Part shown: in pieces, positions 18,442 to 30,033 of the stretch
Numbering within the stretch: the first letter of the stretch is position 1
How the letters are laid out: every line of letters starts with the position of its first letter
Assembly: GCF_945277285.1 (NCBI RefSeq)
Contig: NZ_CALYPR010000001.1
Coordinates: 682,001-746,000, forward strand
Origin: an uncultured Bartonella sp.
GTDB taxonomy: Bacteria > Pseudomonadota > Alphaproteobacteria > Rhizobiales > Rhizobiaceae
Length of the DNA: 64,000 nucleotides
Reading direction: 5' to 3'
Notes under the pieces: generated by a model
What the model saw: the letters and a program-made list of their open reading frames with translations, nothing else
What the model was told of the DNA's origin: nothing
Databases searched by the model: none
Position numbers and translations under genes: made by a program

Positions 18442-20514
18442 ATGCGTGTGACTGACGATGACCGCGCATTGCCACCACAAAGAGGCTCCCGCCCCCAAAG
18501 AGGTAGAAACACCGGGATCGAAAAAAGGCACGGGCTTTTTTTTCGCCTTATCAAATGGTGCTTTGTCCTTTGTATCTGGGGTGTACTAGCAATTGCCGGT
18601 TATGTTGGCTATGTCGCACTCAAAATGCCGCAAGCGTCATCGTGGAATATTCCGCAACGTCCGCCAAATGTTCGCATCATCGACCGTAACGGCTTTCTAA
18701 TTGCCAATCGCGGTACTACCGGCGGTGAAGCCCTTTCTTTGAAAGAGATGAGCCCATGGATTCCGAAAGCTGTTGTAGCCATTGAAGACCGTCGTTTTTA
18801 TGATCACTACGGCGTTGACCCGATTGGCATTGCACGCGCAATGGTCACCAATATTATCCATAGCCGCAGCAAACAGGGCGGTTCGACACTGACCCAACAA
18901 TTGGCTAAAAACCTTTTTCTGTCGCCGGATCGGACGTTGGAAAGAAAGGTTCAGGAAGCACTGCTTGCGCTATGGCTCGAGCATAAATATAGCAAGGATC
19001 AGATATTGGAAATGTATTTGAACCGTGTCTATCTAGGTTCGGGTGCTTATGGAGTTGAAGCGGCCTCACGCCGATATTTTGGAAAATCGGCAAAAGATAT
19101 TGATTTGATGGAAGCAGCAACTCTTGCCGGACTTCTCAAAGCTCCATCCCGTCTTTCGCCAGCGCGTGATCCCAAAGCGGCCAATGACCGTGCCAAGCTT
19201 GTGCTTGCCGCTATGAAAGAGCAAGGCATGGCAACAGACCCACAAATTGCAATGGCTGAAGCCGAACCGATGGCGAAGGCTGAATCTTATTGGACCGGTT
19301 CGGAAAACTATGTTGCCGATCAGGTTGTCGCCCAATTGCCATTTCTTATCGGTGAGACTGACCAAGATATTGTTGTTGAAACCACACTTGATATGACGCT
19401 TGAACGGGCAGCAGAAGAAGCCATCCGCAACCAGATTTCAGAAAGTGGGAAAAAGCGTGATGTCAGCCAGGGGGCACTTGTCTCCATTGATAAAAGCGGA
19501 GCAATCCGTGCTATGGTCGGGGGAGTTGATTACGCACAAAGCCAGTTCAACCGTGCAACAGAAGCCAAAAGGCAGCCCGGTTCGACATTCAAACCTTTTG
19601 TCTATCTCGCGGCGCTAGAAAGCGGACGCACACCCAACTCGATCCGCAATGACGCACCTGTCAGAATTGGCAACTGGACGCCAAAAAATTATGGGGGCAA
19701 ATATATGGGAGAGGTTACTCTTACCACTGCCCTTTCCCACTCGTTGAATTCGGTTGCCGCCCAATTAATTATGGAAGTGGGAACCGACAAAGTGATTGAA
19801 GTTGCCCACCGTCTTGGCATCCATTCTGCACTTTCCGACAATGCCTCAATTGCCCTTGGCACATCGGAAGTAACTTTGATGGAACTGACAAGTGCGTTTG
19901 TGCCATTTGCCAATGGTGGCTATAAACCGCAATTACGGCTAATCTCGCGGGTTGAAGGCACAAATGGCAAACCACTTTATGATTTTGGTGAAATTACTGC
20001 CAATCGCGTAATCGAGCCGAACATTGTCGGCATGATGAATGCCATGCTTGAACAGACCGTTCAGAATGGTACCGCACGGCGAGCGGCCATTGACCGGCCA
20101 GCAGCCGGAAAAACCGGCACCAGTCAGGATTTTCGTGATGCTTGGTTTATTGGTTATACAACAGATTATGTGACCGGAATTTGGTTCGGCAATGATGATG
20201 GACATCCGATGAAAACAATTTCCGGTGGTTCGCTGCCGGTAACTGCGTGGAAATCCTATATGACGGTTGCTGAAAAATCCTTGCCGGTAACACCGCTTCC
20301 CGGAAATTATAGCCTTGAAAATGCTGTTCCCGGTGGCAATGATATCTTGCCCGAAAGTGAGCAACCATCAACAACACCTTATCCTGCGCCACCTCCTGAA
20401 CCAGGTAGCAATGACGACTATTGGGCACCACGTCCATCAGCCGAAGTGGCAGAACAACCGCAGCAGAACATACAAAAAAAACGCTCTTTCTTTGACTTTT
20501 TACGTGGCAGATAA
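18442..20514 (+). CDS. Class A penicillin-binding protein (PBP1 family)
   Basis: This bifunctional enzyme polymerises and cross-links peptidoglycan on the periplasmic face. The 690-residue protein has a short basic cytoplasmic tail, one membrane helix (about 33-57), a GT51 glycosyltransferase domain with the catalytic Glu in EDRRFYDHYG (about 115) and GGSTLTQQLAKN (about 146-157), and a transpeptidase domain with STFK (about 381), SLN (about 434) and KTGTS (about 557). The C-terminus is Pro-rich and ends in a basic stretch. Rhizobiales have several PBP1 paralogues; I cannot say which this one is. It precedes the DUF1402 gene by 108 bases on the same strand. Confidence 0.94.
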   Translation: MRVTDDDRALPPQRGSRPQRGRNTGIEKRHGLFFRLIKWCFVLCIWGVLAIAGYVGYVALKMPQASSWNIPQRPPNVRIIDRNGFLIANRGTTGGEALSLKEMSPWIPKAVVAIEDRRFYDHYGVDPIGIARAMVTNIIHSRSKQGGSTLTQQLAKNLFLSPDRTLERKVQEALLALWLEHKYSKDQILEMYLNRVYLGSGAYGVEAASRRYFGKSAKDIDLMEAATLAGLLKAPSRLSPARDPKAANDRAKLVLAAMKEQGMATDPQIAMAEAEPMAKAESYWTGSENYVADQVVAQLPFLIGETDQDIVVETTLDMTLERAAEEAIRNQISESGKKRDVSQGALVSIDKSGAIRAMVGGVDYAQSQFNRATEAKRQPGSTFKPFVYLAALESGRTPNSIRNDAPVRIGNWTPKNYGGKYMGEVTLTTALSHSLNSVAAQLIMEVGTDKVIEVAHRLGIHSALSDNASIALGTSEVTLMELTSAFVPFANGGYKPQLRLISRVEGTNGKPLYDFGEITANRVIEPNIVGMMNAMLEQTVQNGTARRAAIDRPAAGKTGTSQDFRDAWFIGYTTDYVTGIWFGNDDGHPMKTISGGSLPVTAWKSYMTVAEKSLPVTPLPGNYSLENAVPGGNDILPESEQPSTTPYPAPPPEPGSNDDYWAPRPSAEVAEQPQQNIQKKRSFFDFLRGR

Positions 20515-20622
20515 AAAATGCCACGTTAGATTATCCACTGTTGAAAATAATTTTTCTATCGACTCTTGCAACTGTGTTTTTTATGGAATGACAGATCTGC
20601 AATCTTAAGATGAGGTGACCAC

Positions 20623-21588
20623 ATGCTAATGACAATTAAAAAGCTGTGTTTAGTCATCCCGTTGGTTGTGAGCTTTCTGGGGGAAGCCGAGGCCGTTACT
20701 CTCGTTCCACCCGGCAATCGCAATACGGTTCAACCGCCAGTGCCGGGAGCTTCGGCTAAACGCACGCGCGAGCTTTCGACAAGCTATGCAGCAAAATATG
20801 CCAAAATCTACAATCTGTTAAACACCGACATAAAACTTAAACGGCGTATTGTAGCCGTTGCGAAAGATTATGGCATTGACCCCGTTGATATTGCCGGTGC
20901 GATTATTGGTGAACACACCTATAATGTCGATGTTTATGACCGTTTGCAGACCTATTATGTCAAAGGCATGTCCTATCTCAATCAAGGAGTGCGATTTTCC
21001 TATAATGGCGAGGATGTAACCGACTTCGTCAAACGCCCGCAATTTTCGTCGTGCAATCACTTCAGTGACAGCTACCGTCTGTGGACATGTCGCGAAAATA
21101 TCTGGGACAAGGACTTTCGTGGTAAAACCGTTGACGGCAAGAAATATCCCAATAACCGTTTTAGTGCGGTATTTTTCCAACCTTTTTTTGCCGGACAGAC
21201 CTTTGGACTTGGTCAGGTTAACCCGCTGACTGCGTTAATGATGTCCGACCGTGTCAACCGGATATCCGGCCTACCTAAGCTGTCTGTTGAAAATGGCGGA
21301 CAGGTTTATAAAACAATTATGGATCCCGATCTTACAATTCCTTATATCGCCGCCACGATACGCCAGTCCATTGATGCCTATAGCCAGATTGCCGATTTTG
21401 ATATTTCCGATAATCCGGGTTTAACCGCAACACTCTATAACACCGGTGGAGCTGAAGCCCGTGCGCGTGCTCTGGCAGAAGAAAATAAACGTGCTGTTGC
21501 CCGCGGCGAACACCCGAAATTACCTCAAGAAAACTATTATGGCTGGTTTGTAAACAGCAAGATCGACGATCTTAAAAAACTGTTTTGA
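20623..21588 (+). CDS. DUF1402 family exported protein, possible lytic-transglycosylase relative
   Basis: The 321-residue protein has a signal peptide (hydrophobic residues 6-20, probable cleavage after AEA near 24) and so should be periplasmic. I recognise it as DUF1402, a family typical of Rhizobiales without an assigned function. Three segments occur in the order and spacing expected for an SLT-type lytic transglycosylase: GAIIGEHTYN (candidate catalytic Glu, about residue 92), TFGLGQVNPLTA (compare GLMQV.P), and TATLYNTGGAEARA (compare AYNAG). That resemblance is my inference. GAGGTG lies five bases before the ATG. Its position after a penicillin-binding protein gene supports a cell-wall role. 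Confidence 0.8.
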   Translation: MLMTIKKLCLVIPLVVSFLGEAEAVTLVPPGNRNTVQPPVPGASAKRTRELSTSYAAKYAKIYNLLNTDIKLKRRIVAVAKDYGIDPVDIAGAIIGEHTYNVDVYDRLQTYYVKGMSYLNQGVRFSYNGEDVTDFVKRPQFSSCNHFSDSYRLWTCRENIWDKDFRGKTVDGKKYPNNRFSAVFFQPFFAGQTFGLGQVNPLTALMMSDRVNRISGLPKLSVENGGQVYKTIMDPDLTIPYIAATIRQSIDAYSQIADFDISDNPGLTATLYNTGGAEARARALAEENKRAVARGEHPKLPQENYYGWFVNSKIDDLKKLF

Positions 21589-21875
21589 GTATGCAGGCGC
21601 GCCTTTATAGTGCTCTTGCTCACAATCTAACTAAATAGTTTATCATTTTCAATGCGGGTATTTTAGCGGTATGCTTCAGCCCTATAATTTTGAAAGAAAG
21701 CTCCAAAGTCAATTTATCGCAAAGTTGATGATCAGGTGTAGAAGAGTTCTTTTGCTCCTCGAAAAATTTAACACCGTTTAAAAAGGCAAATGGTTTTTCT
21801 GATGCTGTCTTTCAGAAATCTGTTGAGACCAGAATGCTGAAAAACAATTTCCCTCCTGCCTTAAAAGGCCATATT

Positions 21876-22430
21876 TTATGAAATTTTCGACAAACGGCGT
21901 AACCGCACGTAAAGCGCACCCTTGCCACCGTGATTGCGCGGTGCATCATCAAATGACGAGATAATCTGGCGGAATGGAGCTGTTTCTAACCAATGCGGAA
22001 CAACCTGACGCAAAATGCCTTCACTGCCGAGTGACAAACCTTTTCCGGTAATCACCAGAACATGTCGCAAACCGCGGTGATGCGCTGATTGCAAAAAATT
22101 GAGCAGCAAGGAATATGCAGCATCTCGATAAAGCCCGTGGAGGTCAACACTCCCTTCTATTTCGATACGGCCCCGTGATATTTTTCGGTAAGTCGAACGA
22201 TCAAATTGGGAAAGTGGCAAAGATGTTTGCGTTTGTTTGGCCTCATCGTCACTAATCTGCCGTTTGCTTCTCTTTGCCAATTCTATAGAAAACAATGCCG
22301 GCACATCTTTTATGGCTATACCCAAACGTACTGATGAATTGAGCGGAATCGTGGTACTTTTTACCTTATCCCATAAAATACGGTCGTCCGGTCTTAGACG
22401 ATCAATCTGTTGGCGATTGTTCGCTCGCAT
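21876..22430 (-). CDS. Smr/MutS2 C-terminal domain protein
   Basis: The 184-residue protein carries a stand-alone Smr domain in its C-terminal half: the opening motif SVDLHGLYRDAAYSLL, the central VITGKGLSLG (the H/TGxG element) and the closing GKGALYVRLRR. Smr domains are nicking nucleases or nucleic-acid-binding modules; the role of these short proteobacterial forms is not established. The N-terminal half is charged and variable. It lies 69 bases downstream of the tim44-like gene on the same strand, so they are probably cotranscribed. Confidence 0.88.
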   Translation of the reverse strand: MRANNRQQIDRLRPDDRILWDKVKSTTIPLNSSVRLGIAIKDVPALFSIELAKRSKRQISDDEAKQTQTSLPLSQFDRSTYRKISRGRIEIEGSVDLHGLYRDAAYSLLLNFLQSAHHRGLRHVLVITGKGLSLGSEGILRQVVPHWLETAPFRQIISSFDDAPRNHGGKGALYVRLRRLSKIS

Positions 22431-22499
22431 GATTACTCAACCTTCAACTCTACGACCGATTTTGTCGGCTTAGAAAAACTGACGCGTTTCAAATTAAAC

Positions 22500-23189
22500 C
22501 TAATTGCCGTCTTCTGTACCGATGACTTTCCAGTTAGGATCACGGGATTTAACATCGCGGGCAAATGTCCAGATATCTCTGATTTCTGCTATTGTCTGCG
22601 AATTGCCGTCAACAAGATTATCGTTTTTATCGTAAGTTGCAGATATAATCTCGCTATCCACGCGCACGGTTAATTGCGCATAACTTTCCTGAATAAGTGC
22701 GCTGACAATTTCGATCTTATCAATGCCAACAAAGGTAAATTTGATATTTTCACCTTTTTTGTCACGCTCATCAATAGCATCGGAAAAACCTTGATAGACG
22801 TCATCCGACAACAATAATTTCAGCGTTTTTTTGTCGCCTTTGGCAAAAGCCGTTACGACCATTTCATAGGCCACGCGTGCGCCATCCAAAAACGACTTGG
22901 GTGAAAATGCCGGATCCACTTTGCGGATATGGCGCAACCCCTTGTTAAGCTCGCTTTCTTCAGGTGCAATTGCATCAATATCGGAAAAATCGTCGCTTGC
23001 TTTGACTTCCTGTTTTGGCAAGGCAACCACCGTTTCAATTTCTTTTTCTTCCGCTTTTTCGGGTTGGCGTGAATAGGGATCAAAAGGCGGCCTTTCAAAG
23101 CCCGTCCTTTTTCCCAAGACGCTGCGTAGCTGTAAAAAAACCACTACCGCTATGACAAGAGCAATAACCAGTACAATGTCGAAATCCAT
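22500..23189 (-). CDS. Tim44/TimA-like domain inner-membrane protein
   Basis: The 229-residue protein begins with an N-terminal membrane anchor (IVLVIALVIAVVVFLQL), then a charged linker (about 35-80), then a C-terminal Tim44-like/NTF2-like domain (about 90-225) containing FLDGARVAYEMVVTAFAKGD and a final RDPNWKVIGTEDGN. Alphaproteobacterial members are thought to be membrane-associated and related to the mitochondrial import motor subunit. I chose the ATG at 23189 because it places the anchor at the N-terminus; the frame is open up to 23288 with a cysteine-rich stretch unlike the family. It is divergent from fxsA and upstream of smr. Confidence 0.88.
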   Translation of the reverse strand: MDFDIVLVIALVIAVVVFLQLRSVLGKRTGFERPPFDPYSRQPEKAEEKEIETVVALPKQEVKASDDFSDIDAIAPEESELNKGLRHIRKVDPAFSPKSFLDGARVAYEMVVTAFAKGDKKTLKLLLSDDVYQGFSDAIDERDKKGENIKFTFVGIDKIEIVSALIQESYAQLTVRVDSEIISATYDKNDNLVDGNSQTIAEIRDIWTFARDVKSRDPNWKVIGTEDGN

Positions 23190-23374
23190 CTGCGCGGCCG
23201 ATCTCCAAAACTTTAAAAAGGCTCCATCACAACGATGCTGCGAGGAACAGGTGATTGAATATATAGAACAACAAAAGCTATCATTCAAATATGGCTTTTT
23301 AATTCCTATTTAAAGAAGGAATTATATTCTTCAGTTGGATAACTCTTGAAAAAGCCCTTGAAAGGACGATCTCG

Positions 23375-23896
23375 GTGAGAAATATTTACCGCACTATCCC
23401 CAATTTTTCCGGCCTTATTTTGCTTGCAGCCATTTTTATCGAGATAGCCGGTTTTATCATTGTCGGGAAAGAGATTGGTGTTTTTGGCACATTGGGGCTC
23501 ATCATTCTTTCGATGGTCGCCGGTTTTATTCTGTTACGAATTCAGGGAATTACGCTTCTTGCAAAAATGCAGCACGAGCTTGCCTCTGGCCGCGTGCCCG
23601 ATCGTGAACTCGTTCACGGCGCCCTGCTGATTATGGCAGCCATATTACTGATTATTCCGGGTTTTGTAAGCGACATTATCGGAATTTTGCTGTTCATACC
23701 GCAGATACGCGATTTCATATGGCGTTACGCGGCAAAAAGAATGACAATTCGCACCGGTTTCAGCACGCATTTCACCGATAGCGATTTTAGCAAAGACAAA
23801 GGTCAGACCATTGATCTTGATGCAGATGATTATCATTCGTCCGATCCGGAACATTCACCTTGGCGAAAAGATGATGATAATAAGCACTTGAATTGA
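23375..23896 (+). CDS. fxsA: FxsA family membrane protein
   Basis: FxsA is an inner-membrane protein whose overproduction relieves phage T7 exclusion by the F plasmid; its normal role is unclear. The 173-residue protein has three to four hydrophobic segments (about 13-33, 35-54, 82-112) and the loop LLAKMQHELASGRVPDRELV typical of the family. The C-terminal tail is hydrophilic and rich in Asp and His. The GTG start at 23375 follows AAGGA by eight bases. It is divergent from the tim44-like gene and precedes secB. Confidence 0.92.
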   Translation: MRNIYRTIPNFSGLILLAAIFIEIAGFIIVGKEIGVFGTLGLIILSMVAGFILLRIQGITLLAKMQHELASGRVPDRELVHGALLIMAAILLIIPGFVSDIIGILLFIPQIRDFIWRYAAKRMTIRTGFSTHFTDSDFSKDKGQTIDLDADDYHSSDPEHSPWRKDDDNKHLN

Positions 23897-24019
23897 TGAT
23901 TGAACGAAAAATGGTGAAAGCCGCCGCCTGTTTATTGCAACAACGCGCGTGACATGCTAGCCTATAGTATTTCCAACCCCTGCGGGCGCGTTTTGCGCCG
24001 ACAATAGAAGGTTTTCGTT

Positions 24020-24499
24020 ATGTCCGAAGGTGATGCAAACAAGAAGGATGAGGCTCCGGTATTCACAGTCCTCACCCAATATCTCAAGGATTTTTCATTT
24101 GAAAGCCCAAATGCTCCCCAAGCATTACGGCCACGCGACAAGGCACCTGAAATCAATATTGGCATCAATGTCAATGCCAATCCGATGGAAGACGGCAATT
24201 ATGATGTTGTGCTGTCCCTTACTGCCAAAGCCGGCGAAGGTAAGGATATGCTGTTCAATGTCGAATTGGTCTATGGTGGAGTTTTTCGCGTGAAGAACAT
24301 TCCGCAAGAACATGTTATGCCGCTTGTTTTTATTGAATGCCCACGCTTGCTCTTTCCTTTTGCACGGCAAATTGTTGCCGATGCAACACGCAATGGCGGC
24401 TTTCCGCCTTTGATGATTGATCCGATTGATTTTGCAGGTCTTTTCCAGAAGCGTATTGCCGAAGAACAGGCAAAAGCACAGCAATCCAATCCTTCGTAA
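24020..24499 (+). CDS. secB: Protein-export chaperone SecB
   Basis: SecB keeps preproteins unfolded and hands them to SecA; it works as a tetramer in the cytoplasm. The 159-residue protein shows the conserved [11 protein letters not shown] segment, the [10 protein letters not shown] strand, [30 protein letters not shown] and the end [11 protein letters not shown]. Length is normal. It is transcribed alone or after fxsA and ends at a very strong terminator at 24529-24561. Confidence 0.97.
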   Translation: MSEGDANKKDEAPVFTVLTQYLKDFSFESPNAPQALRPRDKAPEINIGINVNANPMEDGNYDVVLSLTAKAGEGKDMLFNVELVYGGVFRVKNIPQEHVMPLVFIECPRLLFPFARQIVADATRNGGFPPLMIDPIDFAGLFQKRIAEEQAKAQQSNPS

Positions 24500-24528
24500 A
24501 ATTTTTAAATTCGACGACTATCCCTATT

Positions 24529-24561
24529 ATATCCCCGCGTTTTTCGCGGGGATAATTTTTT
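24529..24561 (+). terminator. Intrinsic terminator of secB
   Basis: A perfect 11-bp stem TTATCCCCGCG/CGCGGGGATAA with a TTTTT loop is followed by six T. It begins 30 bases after the secB stop. Confidence 0.94.
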
Positions 24562-25076
24562 GCACACACAAAATCCGATAGGCGTTTGAAACTTTGTTAA
24601 AGCGTTTCTGTGCTTTTAACTTGCAAGTATATGGCCACCTAATGTCTTGCGCATGACCGTCTGTTTCTTACAACTAGCAGATTGCTGCAAAATGCAGCCC
24701 AAATATCTCTCTGGATAATTTATTGTTTTTCGAAATGTCCGGTACTTTTTTCTTACGTAAACTTCGATTTTTTAAAGCAAGCCATTTCAACTGCACCGTA
24801 TTAAAACATGAATAAGCCCAAGGAATCTTGGGCAATCAAAAATGGGAAAAATGACAAGGCCTCGACAATTAAAAAGTGGAAACCTGAAGACGCCTTCGTT
24901 GCAAACACTCGCAAAAAAGCCCTTTAGGTGCTTTTCAAAGCGCCGATGATAACTTCTGAAATATCCGCAGTTCCACTACTCACCCTAGGAGCATTTTTAA
25001 TATTATTAATCAATTAATCGTCGTGAAAAGTGCATTAGCCCCTTCCATCCATAACATCACCCATTGATGAAGCTAT
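24562..25076. other. Intergenic region between secB and rpsA terminators
   Basis: The 515 bases between two convergent terminators hold no plausible gene. One short perfect hairpin, GCCCAAG/CTTGGGC with a GAAT loop at 24816-24833, is present but has no T-run on either strand. I see no RNA gene here. Confidence 0.5.
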
Positions 25077-25108
25077 AAAAAGACCCGCCTCAAGAGGCGG
25101 GTCTTTTT
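25077..25108 (-). terminator. Intrinsic terminator of rpsA (bidirectional form)
   Basis: A perfect 14-bp inverted repeat AAAAAGACCCGCCT/AGGCGGGTCTTTTT with a CAAG loop has T-runs on both strands. It lies about 45 bases after the rpsA stop and ends the aroA-cmk-rpsA operon. Confidence 0.93.
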
Positions 25109-25154
25109 CATTCAGGACGCTTGCATTTTAATTGCAGCTAGTGAATGTCAACAC

Positions 25155-26855
25155 TTATTCGTGTTCCTGCTTTTTCAAAGCGGCACCCAAGATATCGCCG
25201 AGTGAAGCACCGGCATCTGAAGAGCCATATTGGGCAACAGCTTCTTTTTCTTCGGCAATTTCCAAAGCTTTAATCGAAACTGTAATTTTACGTGACTTCT
25301 TATCAAATGCGGTAACGCGTGCATCGACTTTTTGGCCAACAGTAAAGCGTTCCGGACGTTGTTCATCACGATCAAGCGACAAATCGGCACGACGAATGGT
25401 TGTTTCCAGATCATGGTCAACCAATTTTACATCAATGCCATTATCATGAATTGCGGTTACTTCGCATGTGACGACAGCACCTTTACGCAATTCGCCGGAA
25501 GCAACAGCCTCACCAACCTTATCGCCGGAAAGTTGCTTGATACCGAGTGAAATACGCTCTTTATCAACGTCAACATCAAGAACAACGGCTTTGACGACGT
25601 CACCTTTGTTATATTCTTCGATGACCTGTTCGCCCGGACGGTTCCAGTCGAGATCCGACAAATGAACCATGCCGTCAACATCACCTTCAAGACCAATGAA
25701 AAGACCGAATTCCGTTTTGTTCTTGACTTCACCTTCAACAACAGAACCAACTGGGAATTTGTTGGCAAAAGCTGTCCACGGATTTTCAAATGTCTGCTTG
25801 AGACCCAAGGAAATACGGCGTTTTGCCGGATCCACTTCGAGAACAACCACTTCGACTTCTTGCGAGGTAGAAAGGATTTTTCCCGGATGGACGTTCTTCT
25901 TGGTCCAGCTCATTTCTGAAACATGTATAAGACCTTCAATACCCGGTTCGATTTCAACAAAAGCACCATAATCGGTGATATTGGTAACCGTCCCCTTGAT
26001 CTTCTTGCCAACAGGATATTTTTCGCTAATGCCTTCCCATGGGTCGCTTTCAAGCTGCTTCATGCCTAAGGAAATACGATGTGTTTCCTGATTAATACGG
26101 ATGATCTGTACTTTCACAGTCTGGCCGATCGACAGGATTTCAGACGGATGGTTGACACGGCGCCATGCCATATCGGTAACGTGCAAGAGACCGTCAATAC
26201 CGCCGAGATCAACGAATGCACCATAATCGGTGATATTCTTGACAACGCCCTCAACGACCTGGCCTTCTTCAAGATTCTGGACGATTTCCGAACGCTGTTC
26301 GGCACGGCTTTCTTCAAGAACTGTACGGCGTGAAACAACAATATTGCCACGACGACGGTCCATTTTCAAAATTTCAAACGGCTGCGGATTGTGCATCAGC
26401 GGGGTTACATCGCGAATCGGACGAATATCGACCTGACTGCGCGGCAAGAATGCAACGGCTCCATCAAGATCAACCGTGAAACCACCCTTGACCTGACTGA
26501 AGATAACACCTTCGACGCGTTCACCGGCATTGAATTTTTCTTCCAGACGAACCCAGCTCTCTTCACGGCGAGCTTTTTCACGCGAAAGAACAGCCTCACC
26601 CATCGCGTTTTCGATGCGCTCGACATAAACCTCGACTTCATCGCCGGGCTTCAATGAACCGTCTTTACCCTTGGCACCAAATTCCTTTAACGGAACGCGA
26701 CCTTCAACTTTAAGACCGGCATCAATAATTGCCATATCTTTTTCAATTGCAATGATGCGGCCTTTGACAACCGAACCCTCAACGAGATCATTTGTTTGCA
26801 AGGATTCTGCCAAAAGGGCTTCGAAATCCGCTTTTGTGGGATTGTATTGTGACAT
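25155..26855 (-). CDS. rpsA: 30S ribosomal protein S1
   Basis: S1 binds mRNA and helps the 30S subunit start translation. The 566-residue protein has six S1 domains, seen as repeated units ending in ITDYGAFVD-, ITDYGAFVEIE- and KTEFGLFIGLEG-type strands. The two N-terminal domains, which dock S1 on the ribosome, are the more divergent ones. AGGAG lies seven bases before the ATG. Weak DNA similarity among the domains reflects these protein repeats. The gene follows cmk by 135 bases on the same strand, the conserved aroA-cmk-rpsA order of alphaproteobacteria. Confidence 0.98.
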   Translation of the reverse strand: MSQYNPTKADFEALLAESLQTNDLVEGSVVKGRIIAIEKDMAIIDAGLKVEGRVPLKEFGAKGKDGSLKPGDEVEVYVERIENAMGEAVLSREKARREESWVRLEEKFNAGERVEGVIFSQVKGGFTVDLDGAVAFLPRSQVDIRPIRDVTPLMHNPQPFEILKMDRRRGNIVVSRRTVLEESRAEQRSEIVQNLEEGQVVEGVVKNITDYGAFVDLGGIDGLLHVTDMAWRRVNHPSEILSIGQTVKVQIIRINQETHRISLGMKQLESDPWEGISEKYPVGKKIKGTVTNITDYGAFVEIEPGIEGLIHVSEMSWTKKNVHPGKILSTSQEVEVVVLEVDPAKRRISLGLKQTFENPWTAFANKFPVGSVVEGEVKNKTEFGLFIGLEGDVDGMVHLSDLDWNRPGEQVIEEYNKGDVVKAVVLDVDVDKERISLGIKQLSGDKVGEAVASGELRKGAVVTCEVTAIHDNGIDVKLVDHDLETTIRRADLSLDRDEQRPERFTVGQKVDARVTAFDKKSRKITVSIKALEIAEEKEAVAQYGSSDAGASLGDILGAALKKQEHE

Positions 26856-26990
26856 AGAAACTCCTGAAGAAGTGCCTTTTTACAATTAAAATGAGGCACA
26901 AGCGCCGGGTTAGTGTTAAAATGATGCTATTTTCCTGCCGCCCGCTTTTTGCGGGGAAGTTTGGCGCATGGCCGGAAAATGCATTTTGGT

Positions 26991-29011
<2,021 letters not shown>

Positions 29012-29270
29012 CTAACACAAGGTTTGCCATGCGTCATGAAAAAATACATCATATAATGGAAATTCCGCTTGGTTACGATTGTTTATCTTTGACAAACGCA
29101 TTATTTTGCGCTTAAGCACCCTGAACAGTTTTTGAATAATCTCAACAGCAATTTTTAATTGACGCGTAAGTTTTCGTCGTTCATTGAAAATGCTTTTAAA
29201 ACAACGGACAGTGTTTATTTCTATAGTAAGACCATAGAAATATCACGACCAACCAAAAGAGGCTCTGTCC

Positions 29271-29672
29271 ATGGCAAAACCTGAACTTGGAACCAAACGA
29301 ATCGACCCGGAAACGGGAAAGAAATTCTATGATCTCAATCGCGATCCAATTATTTCACCTTATACAGGGATCTCCTACCCTCGCTCCTATTTCGAGGCAT
29401 CGGCCGAATCGAAGGGTGAGGATGAAGAAGAAGAGACAGAGACGGAAGATCTTGATACAGCATTGGAAAAGCCGGAATTCATCTCGCTGGAAGATGCTGA
29501 TGATGAAACAAAGGGCGGTGAAGAGATTCCCGACATCGGCGACGATGAGGATGTCGATCTCGGCGATGACGACGATGATGCATTCTTGCCGGATGATGAA
29601 GACGACGAGGATGACGACGTAAGTGGCATCATTACCGGCGGTAATAAAGTCCATAAAGACGACGACATCTGA
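29271..29672 (+). CDS. TIGR02300 (FYDLN acid domain) protein
   Basis: The 133-residue protein has a conserved N-terminal segment (GTKRIDPETGKKFYDLNRDP, then SPYTGISYPRS) and a very acidic tail from about residue 50, with long Asp/Glu runs. This is the alphaproteobacterial TIGR02300 family, whose function is unknown. The N-terminal pattern with lysines and a small conserved core may bind nucleic acid or protein, but nothing is proven. It is divergent from aroA and lies just upstream of tRNA-Ala on the same strand, an arrangement I recall from other Rhizobiales. The antisense frames here are shadows of the Asp-rich codons. Confidence 0.93.
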   Translation: MAKPELGTKRIDPETGKKFYDLNRDPIISPYTGISYPRSYFEASAESKGEDEEEETETEDLDTALEKPEFISLEDADDETKGGEEIPDIGDDEDVDLGDDDDDAFLPDDEDDEDDDVSGIITGGNKVHKDDDI

Positions 29673-29731
29673 TACAAAACCTAAGGGAAGTGACTTTCTT
29701 TTATAAAGATTGTAATTTCCCACTTGATCTT

Positions 29732-29759
29732 TGGCGGTTCTCAATTTAAGAAGCCGCCA
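29732..29759 (+). terminator. Candidate hairpin terminator after the TIGR02300 gene
   Basis: TGGCGGTTCT pairs with AGAA-CCGCCA (one bulged G) around a seven-base loop, about 60 bases after the stop codon. The following sequence is only moderately T-rich, so the efficiency is uncertain. It separates the gene from tRNA-Ala. Confidence 0.5.
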
Positions 29760-29811
29760 GACAGTTTGTCTTGATCCCGGAAGGTCGCCTTGGTGGCCTT
29801 TACTTTTGAAT

Positions 29812-29887
<76 letters not shown>

Positions 29888-30033
29888 AAATCTTCAAATA
29901 TTTAACGTTAAAATGTCGAGAATTCATTTGCTGAACTGAATTTTTAATAGACAAAGATTTCTAGTCTTTTTTCACAAGCTGATATTCATTTTATCTATAA
30001 AAATCCGCTATAGTTTGTGAATTACGGGAGAGA

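Noticed and set aside
24816-24833. GCCCAAG/CTTGGGC hairpin as a terminator or small RNA
   Set aside because: There is no T-run on either strand and no promoter-like element close by; the real terminators for both flanking genes are elsewhere.
25155-26855. Repeated DNA within rpsA
   Set aside because: The similarity comes from the six S1 domains of the protein, not from a tandem DNA repeat or CRISPR.
29355-29744. Long antisense frames opposite the TIGR02300 gene
   Set aside because: They consist of serine- or isoleucine/valine-rich strings that mirror the GAT/GAA repeats of the acidic tail; the sense strand encodes a conserved protein.
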